A stretch of DNA of 64,000 bases, from NCBI GenBank assembly GCA_017591395.1, contig WEDG01011418.1, positions 44,452 to 108,451 on the forward strand, read 5' to 3'. Each line of letters opens with the position of its first letter. Position 1 is the stretch's first letter. The notes beneath the pieces are model-generated. The model was not told the origin of the DNA. It saw only the letters and a list, made by a program, of their open reading frames with translations, and searched no databases. The translations under genes were made by a program, and so were the position numbers. Below, piece by piece: positions 11,895-23,913 of this stretch. Origin of the DNA: Schistocephalus solidus. Taxonomy: Eukaryota; Platyhelminthes; Cestoda; Diphyllobothriidea; Diphyllobothriidae.

Positions 11895-12660
11895 ACGGTT
11901 TCCTAGAAACCGTGGATTGGAAGGCTGCCAATCTGTCGCTTACACCAGACCACGCCGTCGGGTGTCGAGTGTGTGTCGAGTGGCCGACCAGTGGACGTAG
12001 AGTCAGACGGTGATGGCTGCTCCATATCCCCTGAGTTAGTGGATCCTGGTGTGTTCGTTATGGGGGCCAGGTTGTGCTGTGGCGCGCGAAGACGGGTACG
12101 CCGACCCGTCAGCCAATGCGTCCACTCCCACATCAGACAACCGACTGGCTCGGATGGTGGTCTGATTGTTGTGGTGGGGGAGAGAGTGAGAATGACGGCT
12201 CAGCGCATTTTCGTCACTATAAACAATCTGACGCGCTTGAAACTATCACGGTGCGCTAAAAGTCGTGGCTCGGAAGGTTGTTAACTGACGGGATAACTCG
12301 GACCGCATGGTCACCCCAATGCGTGTTTTGTGTGGAGTGACTGAGTGGTGGACTGAGAGTCAGGCTGCAATGCTCCTTCTTAATGTGGCCTTTATGGCAC
12401 TCCCACCCCGTGGGATCTGAGTCAGGTGTGGTGGTACACCCAGGGTTGGCTCCGGCCGCGCCATATAACTGCGCCCTCTCCCATCGCCGGGCTTCTTGAC
12501 TTTGTCTTGACACCGGGCTCAGGTGGGGGAGGAGAAGAGATTGCGGTTACTGCAGCGTAAGGCTACTATCACTTAAAACTAATTCACGTGCCAGTCACCG
12601 TCCCTGCACCACCTGGCGGGGAGCATACGTTGGACCTCATCGAAATCGACGGTTGATTTG
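11895..12660 (-). repeat. Dispersed repeat X, right copy (inverted)
   Basis: Reverse complement of the repeat at 6428-7304 over its full length, lacking the internal duplication of the left copy. It separates the 3' ends of two converging LINE copies (7305-11890 plus strand, 12661-17215 minus strand). Its inner end begins at GGTTTCCTAGAAACCGTG and its outer end lies at the block GACGGTTGATTT. No coding capacity is seen. Confidence 0.85.
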
Positions 12661-12699
12661 TGTGTCTGTATTGGTGAAGGAAGTGTGCGTTGAGGTGGC

Positions 12700-13500
12700 T
12701 TAGCCTCAGTTGGTCTGCCGCAGGTTGTCGTGAAGGCGCATGTGTCCTGATAGAGCCATGCGGTGTGTTAATGTGCGGGAGCAGAGAGGGCAGTGAAGGC
12801 AGGCGCGTCAACTTGATGTCGGAGCCCCAGGCCCTGTTTAGCCAGTCTCCGTGCGATGGATTAGCATGTGACTGACCAGGCCGATGCGTGAGTTGAAGTT
12901 GCAGGCACAGTGTGGGCGGGAGAAATTGGGAGGGGCTAGGGGGATTTCGTTCATGGTAGTGGGGATGGCAGTACCGGAAAAAATGTTAGGAGAGGAGGGT
13001 GTGCATGAATTATTGGTGTTCTTGGCATTGCAGTGAATTCCGCTGTCATGGATGACCATATGACCGAATAGACCCATGCGATGAGTGAATGCGCGAGGAC
13101 AATGAGGGCAGTAGAGGCGGCGATCTGTGCTGTGGGTTGGTGCTCCAGGAACTTTTTCACCAGTCTTTGTACTATGGATTCGCAAGTGAACGACCAGACC
13201 GATGCGTGAACTGAAGATGCGGTCACAATGAGGTAAGTTTAGAGGAGAGTCAACATCGCTGGTGGTGTTTGCGGTGGTGGGGTTAACAGGTGATGAGTAT
13301 TGCGATGTGGTCTCTATGATGCTGGGAGAAATGGAATTGATGCCAGGAGTGAGGGTGGGGCAGTCTGAAGGAGGGTTGTCAGAATTTGACGTAGAAATTG
13401 GAATTGTCGGATTTTTGGTTCATTGCGTCCGAATATGTCCGACCAGGCCGATTCAGTCATGGAAATTGCGTTTACAGCGGAGACATGTTAGAAAGGGTAG
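12700..13500 (-). pseudogene. LINE copy 4: zinc-finger array
   Basis: Minus-strand fingers, N to C: CLRCKRNFHD at about 13500-13450, [19 protein letters not shown] at about 13230-13170, CPHCPRAFTHRMGLFGHMVI, PHCACNFNSRIGLVSHMLI, and CPLCSRTLTHRMALSGHMRL at about 12790-12730. The first Cys of two fingers is lost. The array is spread over two frames. The end agrees with the C-terminus of the plus-strand copy. Confidence 0.8.
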
Positions 13501-13789
13501 GTGCGAGGCGCTTGTGACTTTCGTGCCACTCTTTTGGTTTTGGTGGCGCCGATCCGGCCGGTTTCGTTGATTACTGTACCTGTCTTCACTGTCCTCCTCC
13601 AGGCCGGTCGGTTCCGGGCGAGGTCCTACCATGTCACCGGGTTGATCTGCAGTTGCTTTAGGGAGGTCTTCAGAGTGTCCTTTTAGTGTCGTACTTGACC
13701 CCCTTGTCAACGAATACCCGTGGTGAAATCTACATAGAAGAGTTGTTTGCCGGCCATCCTCACAAGGTGGTCGCTCGAGCGCGTGTGCA

Positions 13790-15065
13790 GTTATTTCAGC
13801 TGAGCGCAGATGCAGAGGAGGCCTGTTCGCTCCAACATTTCCCTCTCCGGGATCCTGTCTTGCCATCTCAGCTTTAGTATTCTGCAGAGGCAGTTGAAGT
13901 GGATGTGGTTGAGCTTCCGCGCCTGCTGTTTGTAGATCGCCCAATTCTCCGCTCCAAACAGCAGCGTCAGCAAGATGATAACTTTGTACATCTTGAGTTT
14001 GGTGCTGAGATGGAGACCATATCGCTTGGCTGACTTTGGTGATCCGATGGGCGATCTCATTGTCGACTTTGGGTCTGCGGGTGAGATTGCTGCCCAGGTA
14101 CGTGAAGGTATCCACAGATTTCAGTTGGGCGCCATTGACATTGATGTGAGCTGCGGTGTTAGTGGTATTGGGTGGCGGCTGATGCAGCACCAAAGTTTTC
14201 TTAGTGTTGATGCGAAGTCCGCAGTTGTCACAGTTGGCAGCGAAGAGGTCCATGCTTCTTTGCATTTCCTCTTCTGTCGTTGCATTAAGTGTGCATTAAT
14301 CAGCGAAGAGATGTTCGTGGATGGTGGCTGTGGAGACACGCGAGCGGAAGTGCATCCGACGTTGGTTGAGGAGTCGGCCGTCCATCCGGTAGGCGATGTG
14401 GATCCCGGGGCGTTCGTCACGGTAGGCGTCCATTAGCATGGCAGAGAACATGAGACTTAAGAGAGTAGGTGCAAGGACGCAGCCCTGCTTCACTCCGTTG
14501 GCCAATGCGAATGCTTCGAATACTGTCCCGTTGTCAGTAACGCGCGCCATCATCCCGTCGTGAAGCTGACGCACCATATGCGTGAATCGTTAGGACAGCC
14601 GTGTTTCTGCATGATTTTGCACAGCCTGTCGCGATTCACCATATCAGGTCCTCGAAAGGTAGTGTAGAGGTGAGTCTGCATCTCCTTGCACTTCTTTTGC
14701 AGCCGGCGAGCGGCGAAGATCATGTTGATTGTTCCTCGGCGTCTTCGGAAGATACATTGGCTTTCAGTGAGCCGTCCTTGTTCCAGGTGAGCATTCAGAA
14801 GATTGAGGAGAGTGCGGGCGAAGATATTTCCGGTGATGTTCAGCAACGAGCTGCCTCTTTGGTTGTTGCAGAGGAGGCGTTTTTCCTTCTTCTTGTAGAG
14901 GTGGACAATGGTGGCGTCTTTGAAATCCTGAGAGACTTGTCCTTGGTGACACATCTCCTGGAATAGCACTGTGAGTCGATTCATCAGTTGGGGTCCACCA
15001 TGCTTGTAAACCTTAGCAGGGATCGCGTCCGAGCCAGGTAATTTCCCGTTGGAGAGTTGATACAC
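13790..15065 (-). pseudogene. LINE copy 4: reverse transcriptase
   Basis: Fragments in several frames cover the RT: LPGSDAIPAKVYKHGGP, DFKDATIVHLYKKKE, FRRRRGTINMIFAARRL, a decayed motif A (FRGPDMVNRDRL), an intact motif B (GVKQGCVLAPTLLSLMFSAM), and motif C as HEHLFAD followed directly by a stop in place of the second Asp. The thumb region [19 protein letters not shown] is near 13985. The copy cannot encode an active enzyme. Confidence 0.85.
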
Positions 15066-16600
15066 GGCTCTGCTGGTTTCTTTGAGAGAGAGAGAGAGAG
15101 AGAGAGCGGGAGATCAAGGTTGGAGTTGATTTCCCCTTCAGGCAGTCGATAAATGGCGGCGTCGGAGAGAGTGGAGGGCTGGTTGAGAACGCTTTGGAAA
15201 TTTTCCACCCATCGCGTCAGGATTTGCGTCTTCTCAGTGAACAGTATCCTTCTGTCGGCGCTAAGAAGAGGGGCGGCGCCTTTGACGGGAGGTAGATAGC
15301 CTTGGTCGCGGTGAAGAATTCTTCCATTCGTTTCAGTCCGCATACCCTTGGATTTCCTCGGCATTCTCCATCTCCCGCAGCCGTTGCTGTACAAGTCGGC
15401 AAATTCGGTAAAAGACTGTCTTGTTTGCAGCGGTTGGGCTGTTGACGTATGCTGTGTGCAACTGGTTCTTCTCGGCAAGCAGAGCGTTTATGGCTGCGCC
15501 ATTGTCATCGAACCAGTCTTGGTACTGACGTTGTGCGCGGCCGAGGGCATCCAGGGCGGTGGATTGGACGGTGTCCCTCAGCTGGCACCAGCGGTTCTTC
15601 ACGGAGGTGTCAAGGTTGGCAACGGGAGGCTTAGCTAGCCGGTTGATCAGTTCGTTACTGAGCTGGAGATGGTTAACAGGCCCATTCTGCAAAACAGTAT
15701 TCAACTTACCTGATGGTCACTTAGCTTAGGGTCTCCTGCTTGGTTGCAGACGAAGCCTTATCTTGGAGATGACGAGGTGTAGATCCGTCCATCCGTCGGC
15801 ACCGATGATCGCTTTTGACATCAGCACGTCCTGTTAATCTCGCCTCCGGACGAGGATATATTCCAGAAGGTGCCAGTTTCTCTACCAAGGGTGCACCCAG
15901 GTCACCCTTTGCCGCATCAGGAGGTGGAAGAATGTGTTGGTCAGGATCAGGCTATGTTTGGCGCAGGTTTGTAGGAGAAGAAGATCGTTGTCATTGAAGC
16001 GAGCGAGACCATGGGGACCCAGCACGCATGTCCCGACGCGGTTGCTTACGTCACCAAGGACAATTAATTTAACCGCCTTCGCCACAGTCGTCAGGAAACC
16101 GTTTAGATCCTGGTAGGATTGTACCTTTTCTCGTCGGAGCTCTTCAGTGGGGGTGCGCAGGTGCTGATGATGGTGGCGAGCTTGTCTCCATGGAGAGGCA
16201 GGTGGAGGCTAATCAGGCGATCGTTGATGCCCTGTGGAAAACAGGGCAGACGTCCAACGATGTCCCTCCGGATAGCAAAGGCGACACCAGCATCGCATCA
16301 CTCTGCCTTTGGCCGGCCGTTCCAGAAAAAGTTGTAGTCGACACCATCTCCTCCAGCTGACCCAGCTCGGAGAATCAGGTTTAGCTGAGAGCAGCAATAT
16401 CTACCTTGTAGCGCGCTAGTTCGCTAGCGAATAGCGCCGTCCTCAATTCCGGTTAGTTGCTCCTGGGATTGTCTAAAAGGGATCAAACATTCCAGGCTGC
16501 TAGAGTGAACAAGTTCACTCGAGCAGTCCGCGGGGTACCCCGGAGGGCACGGTCGGGGGATTGGGAGAGTATTTGTTGATATTTCGACCACATGAAATTG
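15066..16600 (-). pseudogene. LINE copy 4: endonuclease and linker
   Basis: Minus-strand pieces show [14 protein letters not shown] at about 16075-16035 (GDFN-type motif decayed), [11 protein letters not shown], and linker text such as QTRQSFTEFADLYSN. A short GA run at about 15083-15107 has expanded inside the linker and adds a Leu-Ser repeat to the translation. The N-terminal endonuclease half is recognisable near 16380-16200 only in broken frames. Confidence 0.78.
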
Positions 16601-17221
16601 CAGTCTGCTAGCCATGGTCTGCTACAGCTGTCGTGAGACCCAACATTTGGTTAGGGCACCTTTTCTAGCCCGCTCCCCCTCGAGAGGGTTAGCAGTACTG
16701 TCTCTAAATATGGCTGCTTAGTCATCGAAGGTGGTTACAAAACTCCACGACGGGTCACGATTTGGGTTAGCGAGAGAACGCCCGATTAGCCTGAACCGCC
16801 TACGTGATTGCAGTTCACCCTCGCTGTGGGACTATTTCCATCGTGGGGAGGAAAAAAGGGTGGGGAGCGAGGGAGAAGGGAAGAAGTAAGAGTAAAGAAG
16901 AGGAGGAAAGAAGGGTGAGAGGGGGGAAGAGTAAAAGTAGGAGGGGAGAGGGGAGGACAGGGAGGACGGGAGAGGGGGAAGGGCAGGGGAAGGGAGCAGA
17001 CGTACCGGGTGTGAAGACGCACACAACACCGGAGACCTTCGCCTGGTTTAGCCCGCCGGTCGTGGTGGTTGCCCGTGGTGTGGCCGCTGGGAAGTACCCA
17101 GCTGCGAGGAGACACAGGTGAGAGTTGGGTACCAGCTAGAGGCGGCCACATGAACATTCACCACCTATACGAGACAAAGGAAGCGACCAAATACGACCTG
17201 TGTTATGTTAACCCTACCTAG

Positions 17222-17345
17222 TACCCCCTCACGATAAACAGTCCGACGCGCTTGAAAATATCACGATGCGCTAAAAGCCATCGCTTGGAAGGTTGCCAAC
17301 TGATGGGATAACTCGGACCACGTGGTCAGCCTACTGTATGTTTTT
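17222..17345 (-). repeat. Dispersed repeat X, short piece beside LINE copy 4 leader
   Basis: Matches the X copy at 11895-12660 over the block running from the AAACAGTCCGACGCGCTTGA region to the CGGACCACGTGGTCA region. It joins the LINE leader at a different internal point of X than the left X copy joins the other LINE, since the block equivalent to 7000-7300 is missing. Confidence 0.75.
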
Positions 17346-17361
17346 TGTGGGTCGGGTGCTT

Positions 17362-18243
17362 TACCCTAAACCTAATTCAAATCCTAACCTTAACCCTAAC
17401 ATTAAAAAAAACAAGCCCTAACCATAACCGGAAACTGAAGCCCAACCATAACCCTAAACCTAACAACAAACCTTAAAGTAAACGCAAACGAAACGGTAAC
17501 TTCAACCTTAAACCTAACCGTATGCTTTAACCTTAACGCAACCTTAACCCTAACACTAACCATGACCCTAAACACAACGGGAACTTACCCTTAACTTAAA
17601 TTAAATTCTTACACTAACTCTCACCTCAATTTTAAACATAACCCTAAATAAAGCCCCAAAACTAACCCGAAACCTAAGCCTTAACTTATCCCTAACCCTC
17701 AACTTATCCCTAACCCTCAACTTATCCCTAACCCTAGCAGTAACCCTAATACGTACCCTAACGCTAACCGAAACCTTTACCCGTACCCTAAACTTAACCA
17801 TTGACCTAACCTAACCTTTGCCTTAAAGCCAACACGAACATAACTCCTAAGGCTAACCCTCACCCTAACTGTTACTTTAACCTTAAAACTAACCCTAACC
17901 CTAACCCTAACCCTAACCCAAAGCCTAACTATAAACCTTACCCCAACCGTAACCGTTAACCCAAACCGTAGCCCTAGCATCAGCGGTGAAATAAACCCTA
18001 AGCAGAACAGAAATGACACCCCTGATCACAAGCTGAAGACCAAAACCGAAGCTGAAGCTTTAACTTACCGCAATAATAAAAGTATACGGAAGCCAAAAAT
18101 TGTAATCATGAAAGCCTTACCATGAAAACACATCGAACTCTAATCGTATTAATTAAACTAACCCTATAACCAACCCTAAGGCCAAGAAAACATGAAACCA
18201 ACTTAAACCTTAAAACCAAAACTAACCTAAATCCTTACCTTAC
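17362..18243 (-). repeat. Degenerate telomere-type (CCCTAA) interstitial tract
   Basis: About 0.9 kb dominated by CCCTAA-like hexamers on the plus strand, equivalent to TTAGGG on the minus strand. A few perfect tandem units occur at about 17890-17917. An 18-bp higher-order unit starts at 17685, 17703 and 17721. Most units carry substitutions such as CCTTAA, CCGTAA or CATAA, so this is an old internal tract and not an active chromosome end. Open frames rich in Arg-Val are products of the repeat. Confidence 0.9.
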
Positions 18244-18249
18244 AAGTAA

Positions 18250-19740
18250 ACTGAATGCACAATTTGCACAAATCCCAACGACTGAAACAGGTTGAAACAC
18301 AAGTTTTCCAAATGAAAAAAATAATTTGGGGAAAAAGGTCGGAAGAAGAATAAGTAAAAGCATCCCACAGACCATGTAATGCGCAACCATATTAAAACGA
18401 AAACTTCCTTTGACAACCACACCAAAACACTGTTCCAAACCTCTACTTCCCCACGAAAATAAGAACACTATCGAAGTTAGAGTAACGCGTGACCGGACTT
18501 AAAAGAAGACATTCAGAGGACTGACGTAGAGTAAACTTTAGCATGCAATTTCACCGTTCAAAGCGACTGAGCTTGAGAAAAGGCAGCTGTTATCGGGTTT
18601 TGGAGCATTATGTCCGGAAAAGGGAATAGACGGAAAGAAGAGAGTCACAAAGGAGCGGGGATAGTAAAGAGCATCCCACAAGCCATCCAAAGCCTAAAAA
18701 CTGCAAGAAAGGCCCCCACCCTAAATCCCATTGAAACGGAGACCCTGTTCCAACCTCTAACACCCCATGAAATGAGGAATACTAGGCAAGCGATACGAAC
18801 GCAATACCCAACATGACAGAAGGTAGCCAAAGGACAGTTGCAGTGTAAGCGTAAACATACAATGGCACTTGGCCAAGCCCCAAGGCTTAGGTAAAGGAAG
18901 CCGTTATCAGTTTACCAAACATAACGGCGGGAGGAGGGTAAGAGAGGGGAAAGGGGAGGGTTGAGACAAAGTGGTAGGTAGGGGCACCCCAGAAGCCCTT
19001 CAACGCATAACCACTGCAAACATACCCCACCCCACTAAGAGTCCCTCTAAATCCACATGGAAATAAAGACGTTATCCCAACTTCTACTCCCCCCCCGCAG
19101 GACATGGAAAGCAAGCTTATCGAGCAGACCGTATAACGGCATGCCATAGCGGGAAGGCAACCGACAGCTGCACCAACCCTACCCGCATTAAATGCCCTAG
19201 CTACAAACCTCAAAAGTCTCACTGGCACATGAACCTAACCAAATATGGCTGAATGCATGACTGCACAGCACAGCAGGCAGCAAACTGCTGGGAAAGGAGC
19301 CTCCAACTCAACATGTAAGCAAAGAAGACCCCCTACGCCTTCGCCACAGCCTAGGTCCCCTCTAACCTACCACGCAAACAAGTAAGGCCACATGCATCAC
19401 GGTATTTCGTAGGGGATAGACAAGCAGAAGCTGCATCAAGCGCACCCGTAAGCAGTACCCCTGTTCCAAATACCCGACTCCCTCGACGAAACATTACCTA
19501 ACCAAGCCCGACCGAATGCACGGCTGTGCAGCACAGCAGACAGCCGACTGCTTAGGGCATCCAACACAAATGTGTAAGCAAAGAAAGCACAAAACGGTTT
19601 CCCCAACCCGATACCCCCAACCTAGCACACTGCCCAATACGACAAAACGGATGACGTGCATCGCACTGGGTGTAACTCGCCACCAATGCAAACCAAATGC
19701 TTCTCACTATGATGATGTTAAACTAACTAAAACAACCTAC
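18250..19740. repeat. Degenerate satellite with units of about 0.26-0.31 kb
   Basis: A landmark of the form GCATCCCACAG/GGCACCCCAGA recurs at about 18360, 18671 and 18982, a step of 311 bp. Another landmark, GCAGCACAGCAG followed by an AACATGTAAGCAAAGAA-type block, recurs at about 19258 and 19521, a step of about 263 bp. Divergence between units is high. It lies directly next to the telomere-like tract, as subtelomeric satellites do. Confidence 0.65.
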
Positions 19741-21690
19741 TATAAGCTTTTGAGTAGATAATACATAGGCGTTTTACTTTCGGCCGTGTGAGTAGCGAGA
19801 CGTGACCAGCGGAAGTTTCGATAACTGCGTTCCGACGAAATCGGGACTGGATAAATTAGAGCGGAGAGTTAATTGGGCTCTCCAAGGAGCACGAGGTTCA
19901 TTTAACGAGAAAATAATTCTGCAAAGGGAGACCGCCTTCACACGAGGCCTCTTCAGGGAAGCATCATTTTTCAAAGCATCTAGTTGAATCGAAGATCCAT
20001 TTTAAGCAGGGCCTTTGCTTACCATGGCGAGATATAGACTTTGCATGTAACCGTGAAATTTCCAAATGGTGAACATAGATCAAAGTGACTTGGAGGCGCA
20101 GCACGGAGCGCAAAACATTTTGGTCGGAGATGTCACCTTGCCTTAATTCATAAAGAACATTTTCAGTTGCCTCTACTACTTCTGTTGGGGGTCAATTGAC
20201 AGGCTCTGGGTTGTGTCAACACGCCCACTGAGGTCTAAAAACATCCCGGTTAATGGTATGCACGCAAAACAGAATTCCGTAGGCAGAACGGAAGATTACC
20301 TGTGGGGGTCCGGTATACGCAGCGGGATACAAAGGATGCGGGAAATGTTATAGGTTGCAGGTGGCCAGTCAGCCAAAAAAGGTCTGAACACCCGCCTGCG
20401 ACCTTGCTGGTCACCTGCCGAGCCATGTGGCGTGACGTCCAGACACTTCGGGCGGCAAACGCTGCAACTAATGGATCCCGAAGACATTTACCTCCCCAAG
20501 TCGGAAGAGGCGAATTCAAATACGAATTTTCCAGAAACGCGTGTTAACAACAAAAGGAATCGGCAACTTTTTCCGCAATTCTGATTAAAAAAGACGCCTT
20601 TCTCAAGCGTTTTCTAGGGAACTGTAGGGCAGACTCTGTACGCTCCGTTAACATATTGGCAGGATTTTTATTGATTGAAAAAAAATACTAACGATGCGCC
20701 ACAAAAACTTGTTTTTACCACCTTCGTGTTCCTGAAGCTGTTCTTTGACAGAGTAAACAGACCCTGACAGTTAAGAGGAAGAAAATATTTCGCGTTTTAT
20801 GAATGGCGTGCACATGGGCCAACAACTTCACGCTGACACACGTGCATATGAACTTTATCAAGAACAGATTCGTTTAATTGAAAAAGTGAAGTTCAGCGAA
20901 TGCGTGCAATAGATTATTTATCCACATGTACAGTCATAAAAGTAGGTTTGGGTCAAACAGCGAAATGTTAAACAGTTAATTAACAGTGCTAGGAGTGACG
21001 GGGTTGAAGGCATTCAGACATTTTGGGTTAATTAAAGTGCGGCTCCTTCATAGGCTTGGGCAGGGGTTGGGCGATCCCTACAGCAGCATGCATGCATTCC
21101 CCCGCGTCATTTCTGTCCTCCCCTTCCCCTAGAATGACTCTACCAAACGCTCGCTGCCGACAAACACACCATTTCTTATCATCCTTCTCCTATGCACACC
21201 TCGCACATAACACACACAAACATACGAACATGATCGATTTCCTGTTTCAAATTTTTTCTACGTTTCAGCGTTTCCCTATAACTGTATTGGCTTGAAGATA
21301 AGTTATCAAAAGCAGCGCGTCTGCTCGCCAAATCGTCTTTTGAATCAGATTTGTTTTCAGGACTCAGCTCCGTATTGTCACTGAGAAGCAACGGAGATAA
21401 ATGTTTCCATATCGACATTAAGCAGTTCAGTCGTCACAAGAGACGATGTGCAACCGCGGTAATGAGGCCGTTTAATTTTCGTAAACGGCCACCGCCTGCC
21501 CAACGGAGTGGGCCCAACGCTGGTGAGGTTTAAATGAATTGGTTTGTAGCAAGGCCAACTGGCACAGCGACTGTCACCCTTTATCATCTCTCACCCATTG
21601 TGTGCCAATAGCAACGCCTTGTGAAGTCCACCATAGTTTGACATGGACACAATGGTTGGCAAAGATAACCAGCGCGTCTACGCATGCTAC
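19741..21690. other. No recognised gene or repeat
   Basis: No protein domain, tandem repeat or RNA gene was recognised. Open frames up to 89 codons show no motif. The segment at 19800-19990 is relatively GC-balanced and open on both strands but has no recognisable product. Confidence 0.45.
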
Positions 21691-21699
21691 GCACGACAT

Positions 21700-21870
21700 G
21701 GTCCCTACCACACGCACTAAGTTTCTCTAAGAATGGCTGAGATCTCGTGTCAGTAGGAGAGCCATAAAGGCCAAACTGAGAGGGAGCCATTCCGGTCCGG
21801 CACTCAGTCCGAAGAAGGATTGAATTACCTTTCAGTTGAAAACGGTCTTAGCTACGAATATAAGCGCCTA
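21700..21870 (+). repeat. Dispersed repeat X fragment
   Basis: Contains the X blocks GAGAGCCATAAAGGCC and GAGGGAGCCATTC, then GGCACTCAGTCCG, in L orientation. The outer blocks of X are missing. The 21871-23040 stretch beyond it shows nothing recognisable. Confidence 0.5.
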
Positions 21871-23040
21871 ATGTTCGAATCAATCTGCTCATATTGATTA
21901 CACAGAGAACTGTGCTGATACATTGAGAAGATGGGTTCTTGGGTATCCGCTTCCCTTTCTCTTACCTCTCCCATGCCAAAGTTGACTCTCCGATGCTGTC
22001 ACACAGCTGTTACCGGGATAGAGTGAAGTGGCTGACGCGGTGTGAAGATGTGCCACAGGAGCGCGCGCAACCCGATAAACGCGCGCCGTGATCCAATTTG
22101 ACTCCCGATTCAAATCAACACAGCTGAAGTGAAACGCATTTCAAGGCACGTGAAACTTTTCCAAATACAACGTTGCATGTTAATATATTCATACTGCTGA
22201 TGGAAGTGAACAGGCGAGTTCCAGAAAGCAGTTGAGATTAAGAAGATGTGATCAATGGAACATGGTGATGATTAACCTGATGTTTTGGATTATCCCTCAA
22301 ACCCATCGTCAGAGAAAATTGCAGAAAAGGGTGACTGCGGCTGTCTTTGATGATGCGTTCGAGAGAGAATCCGAAACGCCGACTAGTAAGCACCATGTTC
22401 CATTGATCGCCTCTTCTTATTTTTTCTTCATAACGTTAGCTCATGGAATGTTAAATTTCACTCAAATTCTTTGGGAAAGGAGTACTTAACGGCCTTGGCG
22501 ATCGATAAAGCTTGGCACGGAGTTTGGGCCGAACAAACTACGACAGCCAAATGCGTCATGGTTCAAGAACAAAGACAGTCTGCGTTCCCAGTGAATGTGC
22601 TCAGCATTCTAAGTGGGCAACAAAGTGTCTAGCCACCGAGACGTCTGTGCAAAGAAGTGATATTGGGTCTGATCAGGGGTTTTGCGTCTAGACGTTCGTC
22701 TGCTGCAGTAATGGCAATGTTAGTCAAATCACATCACATGATAAATTCTACCCTTTATGAGTATGCGTCAGGCGATTCTAGTTCAACGTTTATCTTTAGT
22801 CTTCAAGCGCGCTTGAAGTCAAATTTTACACGGTTATTCCACAGTTCACATTAGTTAAGTTTGTAAAACTTAAATATTTGTTAATAAGACGTAAGTATTC
22901 CTGCGTGGAATTGTTAAATTTTCTGTGGAAAGTGAAAATAAACGATTGAAATAAAAAAGATGCATCGGAATTGAAGTGTTAAGCCCTCATGTACGGTAAG
23001 CTAAATTTTTTCGTTTTCGGAACATGATGTGGGGTCTTTC
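21871..23040. other. No recognised gene or repeat
   Basis: AT-rich sequence without recognisable domains. The two longest frames, 71 and 85 codons, look like chance. Confidence 0.4.
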
Positions 23041-23272
23041 TGGCATTACCAGTAAAAACGAGTGGAGAAGACCGGAGATGGTAGAGGGCGCAGACCCACG
23101 CACTGTGGTCCACCACAAGCAAGAACACAACAACAAAAAGGGAGCAGCTTGTATCCCAGCTGAATGCGAGAGCCATACAGACCGCAGTAAGAAGGACCAT
23201 TGCAACCTGACTCTCAGTCCGCAAGTCAGCCACCCCGCACAAAAAACACACTGGGCTGACCACGTGGTCACC
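23041..23272 (+). repeat. Dispersed repeat X fragment
   Basis: Matches the middle of the X copy at 6428-7304, including the internally duplicated part: GAGATGGTAGAGGGCGCAG, GCACTGTGGTCCACC, AGAACACAACAACAAAAAGG, GACTCTCAGTCCGC and ACACACTGGGCTGACCA. It is joined without a gap to a SINE piece starting at about 23276. Confidence 0.75.
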
Positions 23273-23275
23273 ATG

Positions 23276-23375
23276 CGGCTCACCGATCTTCTTAAGGAAC
23301 ATGTACGTTCCATTTTGCCCTGGAGATCACCTGAGATCCCTCACAGACTGTCTCATTGGGCATTGTAGCTGTCCT
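23276..23375 (-). repeat. SINE 5' segment (A block)
   Basis: Matches the A block of the full SINE at 48257-48553: GCTCACCGATC, TTAAGGAACATGTACGTTCC, TTTTGCCCTGGAG and a GCATAG-like end. The tRNA-like and tail parts are absent here. Confidence 0.65.
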
Positions 23376-23689
23376 GATACTGGCATCCTACCAAAGTCTC
23401 TTCGCTGTAAACCCACACTGGCCAATGAAGCTGGGAGTTTTCTCGCTCGCAAATACGGATTCCGTGTTTTTAGTGCGATTATATGTGAAGTACACAATCC
23501 TCTTCGTCGATTTGAAGCAATCAACTCTGAAGGTGCAGGTGCGTTTTATCCCTAGCTGAAGACATTTTCGAAAACGTACTGCAGCGCACAAATCCCACCA
23601 CCAAGTTTGTTCGTACAAAGGAAATTAATAAGGAAAAAATATGAGTTGAGGTACCTAAACTTATTGGATTTATATTCTCCTGGATTTAA

Positions 23690-23800
23690 AATACCAGAGG
23701 CCGCATAGAGAACGCTGGGGATACACCAAAGAACTGAAACCCATCACAGTTACGTCAGGTAGCATCGGAAGTACCGGTCAATCACAGGCCTGGGCTAACA
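23690..23800 (+). repeat. Remnant of the hammerhead-bearing repeat
   Basis: CCGCATAGAGAACGCTGGGG is identical to the reverse complement of the spacer of the foldback element at 34203-34501. The following block, where the other copies have the CUGAGGA core, has decayed to AAAGAACTGAAACCC. No ribozyme core remains. Confidence 0.5.
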
Positions 23801-23913
23801 TCTGGTTAGTGGGTTATAACCATCTGTCATATGACAATATGCGCAAAGATTCGATGGTCAGATATGTCATAGTGTTTATCATTGCCCAACGAAGAAGACG
23901 CGAAGGCGATACA

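Larger units (their letters stand above)
12661..17215 (-). mobile_element. RTE-like LINE with zinc fingers (copy 4, near full length)
   Basis: Same architecture as the copy at 7305-11890 but on the opposite strand and from a diverged subfamily. On the minus strand: leader (17215-16620), endonuclease (about 16600-15750), linker, RT (about 15100-13800), C-terminal region, and zinc fingers (13500-12700). Many stops and frameshifts are present. Its leader still matches the other copy, for example around 17110-17160 against 7435-7470. A pyrimidine-rich or purine-rich low-complexity insert lies at about 16850-17000, inside the leader. Confidence 0.88.

Noticed and set aside
17601..18019. Val/Arg-repeat ORFs
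   Set aside because: Translation of telomere-like hexamers.
17362..18243. True chromosome end
   Set aside because: Most hexamers are mutated and sequence continues normally on both sides.
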